From Typha latifolia (taxonomy: Eukaryota; Streptophyta; Magnoliopsida; Poales; Typhaceae): DNA of 64,000 nt. Below the pieces are notes generated by a model, which was not told the origin of the DNA, made no database searches, and saw nothing but the letters and a program-made list of their open reading frames with translations. Made by a program: the position numbers and the translations under genes. The stretch covers positions 11,149,501 to 11,213,500 of the forward strand of contig CM034102.1 in NCBI GenBank assembly GCA_019914945.1, in the 5' to 3' direction. Shown here in pieces: positions 60,966 to 64,000 of the stretch; within the stretch, counting starts at the first letter, position 1, and each line of letters begins with the position of its first letter.

Positions 60966-62857
60966 GCTGTGGCCAAAATTTAAGGGAGAAATAATCCAAT
61001 ACTATAAATGCTATGGTATGGTCATATTGCTCAAAAATGTGCAAATCTTAAGATATAGAAGTAGAGCTATGCAAGTTTTTCGGGATAATAATTCCAAATT
61101 TGATTCAAAAATTATGTTGCTTTTACTTCTTCCATGTTATTTTCTGATTAGTTCTTGTGAAATGGCACGTATAGGTCAACAAAATATAAAGGTTTAGATG
61201 ATGATCAAGAGTTGGACATCCAAATTGTCTACGAATTATACAAAGAATTATATAAGATCAAAAATTACTAATGTGAAGCTTACAAAAATACCAAAATGAG
61301 GCACAATAAAGAACTTGAAGTCAGATAAATAAACCTTAAAGAAAATTTGGATAATTCATTTTCTATCTCTCAAATTTTAATTTTTATCTAGATAAAATTA
61401 AGTTAAACTATATGAGAAAGTTAATTATTTTGATTCTGAATTGGAAAAGGCTAAGATTGCACCTGGCAAATCTAATATAGGATCCTTTTTTTAATGCAAA
61501 ATCTATTTTTGTATTCGGAGGTGATCAAACACTTGAAGTCAAACATCAAGCAACCGAAGCTCGAGCTATGCCATCAAAAGTCAAAATGATAAATCATCTA
61601 CGTCATATATTCAGATGGATAAGAGATATTCTAATTTGGAAGACCTATTGAGATAAGAAGATCTAGATTTATACATGTATGCCACGATTACATTACGGTG
61701 TATTAGGACATATTATACATAATTCTTTTATTTGAAAAATACTAGACTTGTCCAGAATTTTGGTATAAAAACTAGACAATTAGGATTAAAATAGATCTAT
61801 TAGCACCCTTTCAGGGTGGTATTATTAAGTGATATGTGAGTTGGATTATTTAGCTCGGGAGAGTTTACCTATTTATTGTATATTCCTTTTAATTATTATT
61901 TTTGTCTTTGATATATATATATATATATATTTATAAAAAAGAGAATTTTGTTTGGATTGGTTGGCTTTTTTTCTTTGTTGGTTTTAAATTTTTCGTTTCT
62001 CTTTTAGTGTGATTTTCATAAAATAAATTAATTTTTTATGGATGCATCTTTTGGATACGCATATCTGCATTATAGTCTTCATTTGAATGACTTAGTCATT
62101 TGTACGTATAATTTGTATATTGTTCCTAAAGATTGCGTAATTTAAAATTAATTGTCCTATCTTGTTTTAATCATTATAGCTATTGTGTTTGAATTATTTT
62201 TCTTTAACAATTAAAATATTAGCTAATTCATTTTGATTGACCTTTCAATTTAGTATTATATATGATTTGTCATTAAAATTGAAAAAAATTAATGATCAGG
62301 GTTACCACGGTTTTAGTGTAAAAGTCGTCTTGATTGTGTTCAGGGTGACATCTTATACTGCTTTGAAATATGTTTATCTTTATAAAAATTAAATAAAAAA
62401 TATTTTGTGCTTTGGAATTTTGATATGAGATTTTGAAAAGTAATATTGATGAGGATTATGATATTAAAGGGAGTACACATGGATATAATACATTTTTTTT
62501 TTCTTTTCTCTTTCTTGATTGCTTTCACTATTAATTTCTGACAAAAAATGGGAGAATATTTTAGATTTAGACTGTTCTGCAGTTGACTTGATTATTGCAT
62601 TCAGCATTCACTTGACTTTGGTTGATTCTAAAATACAATCTTTTATTATTCGAGTAATCATGCTTCTGAGAAAGATTTGCGTTGCTTATATGCACAATAC
62701 TTGATATTAATTTTTATCCTCCACATACATTTTACGTGGTATCTTTCAGATTTATCGAAAAAAATTATAGACTTTTATATCGCGCTCAATACACAATTTT
62801 GTAATTTAGATATTTATATTAGATTATAGGTTTTTGTTTAAATTGCCGACTGCGGAG

Positions 62858-63690
62858 ATTGTTAGATTTTTTTATTGACAATTTGCATTAAAAAAAAATC
62901 TATCTAGATATATTTAAAATATTTTGTAACGGTAAAATTATAGAAAACTTGTCTTTATATTAAATATACTCTTTACAAGAGTTGGGATAAAACAAAGAAT
63001 ATCACCTTTGAAGTGCGTGCAAATAGTGTCTATGACATTTGGAATAAAATATTTATAGGCATTGAATAGCCACTCTAGGTTCAATCAACCACTCAACTGT
63101 TTGGACAGACACTCGTGCATTCGAATACTTGAATTAGAATTGAGAAATTATAGTTCGACTAAAATTAGTTTTTTGATCTTTTCACTACACATATATAAAC
63201 TAAAAACCTAAGTCAGAGTGAATATTAATTGAAGCAATTTAGAGCCCTAAATTTTTTTTTAAGCATTCGTGATAATAAAAAAATTTTGGAGAGACGAGAT
63301 TCAGCAAAGATTCCTCATTGATTGTTGCCGCTTTCTTCCTTGGAGTGGCTTGCTCTCTTATGGGTCACTAATATAGGTTGTCTAATTTTGAGGGCCATTA
63401 AATTAGTGAATCAACCACTTGAAGTAATTTCATCGCAAGTTTTAACAAACAAGATAACTTAAGATATAACTGTAAAATTCAACAGATGGTATGTAGGTGG
63501 TTCTTGTATCTGCATATTTAGTAGCGATTGATTTGATCACAATAAAAATGATTTGTAGTTTGCCTCACGTTTAAATACTTTCATGTAAAAATCATTTGTG
63601 TTTGCTTGGTTCATGTTATTTGCTTATATTTGTATTTTTGTAGTAAATCATTATTTTCTAGATTAGAGTTAGCCAAACAATTTCAATTGG
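62858..63690 (+). repeat. LTR 2 of the right-edge retrotransposon
   Basis: Starts TGTTAGATTTT after a purine tract and ends just before a primer-binding-site-like TTGGTATCAAAG. Confidence 0.65.
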
Positions 63691-64000
63691 TATCAAAGTG
63701 TATCTTAATATCATATATTCTTTTCACAGAATTCATTGCTCAACGACCTAATTAGGCTTCTTTTCTAGTTTGGGAGGAGATGTAGATATTTTAGCCGGCT
63801 ATATACGCAAAAGCATTGGTCGGGAAGCCCAAAACAGAGGCATTAGAAAGGCATAAATTGAGTCAGATTCTTAGTTATGTGAAAGGACCTCTTTTAATTT
63901 TCTTAGAGATTCAGTTGATATCATTTGCGATGATATCAACACAAATATACATATTGGCTTATATTTTTATTCGTTTATTAGTTATAAATTTAATGATTTG

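Larger units (their letters stand above)
60285..64000 (+). mobile_element. Degenerate LTR retrotransposon(s) with two direct LTRs, running off the right edge
   Basis: 60285-60965 and 62858-63690 align over their length (TTTAGATTTTT start, GATTGATTATTGTTGCTTTC-like, AGAGACAAGATTCA/AGAGACGAGATTCA). The second LTR is preceded by a purine tract (GCGGAGAT) and starts TGTTAGATTTT; it is followed at about 63690 by TTGGTATCAAAG, close to the usual plant primer-binding site TTGGTATCAGAG. The internal part at 60970-61860 contains a gag zinc knuckle, CYKCYGYGHIAQKC, in a frame broken by stops. No pol was recognised. Confidence 0.65.

Overview
This window is nuclear DNA of a flowering plant. The evidence is spliced genes with long GT-AG introns, a plant-type calmodulin-binding domain, a KRP-type (plant CDK inhibitor) fragment, and dense Ty1-copia, Ty3-gypsy, LINE, hAT and PIF/Harbinger remnants. 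Nothing in it fixes the species. It looks like a draft assembly: there is one N at 55780.

Four host genes can be supported. (1) 285-591, minus: the first coding exons of an unidentified gene that leaves the window on the left. (2) 3979-5028, minus: a single-coding-exon protein ending in a plant calmodulin-binding domain, with a likely spliced 5' leader. (3) 24555-42283, plus: a complete 14-exon gene for TFIIIC subunit 5 (GTF3C5/tau95 family) of the RNA polymerase III machinery. Its exons sum to 1737 nt (578 aa plus stop), and two of its introns look U12-type. (4) 52399-59257, minus: an 8-exon gene for an endonuclease I (EndA/NucM-like) protein with a lamin-tail-like C-terminus. Its first exon seems to carry a one-base frameshift.

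The rest is layered mobile DNA. From 8.1 to 16.5 kb a decayed copia element is split first by a hAT element (8-bp duplication ACCTTGAG) and then by a PIF/Harbinger element (TTA duplication). From 20.6 to 24.5 kb a hAT element with a perfect 8-bp duplication (CTGCAGAC) sits 52 bp upstream of the TFIIIC5 start codon and carries a captured, rearranged KRP gene fragment. The large TFIIIC5 introns hold a 1.5-kb Harbinger-like element with opposed arrays of a short motif, a 444-bp hAT MITE, an LTR-like repeat with a 36-bp minisatellite, and other repeats. A chromodomain-bearing gypsy element (43.2-49.0 kb), a 5'-truncated LINE (50.0-51.5 kb) and a second LTR element (60.3-64 kb) surround the nuclease gene.

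The four genes are unrelated and share no pathway. The most notable points are the KRP-carrying hAT in the TFIIIC5 leader/promoter, the AT-AA/U12 intron of TFIIIC5, and the opposed motif arrays in the 28-29.7 kb element. No CRISPR, tRNA or rRNA gene was seen.
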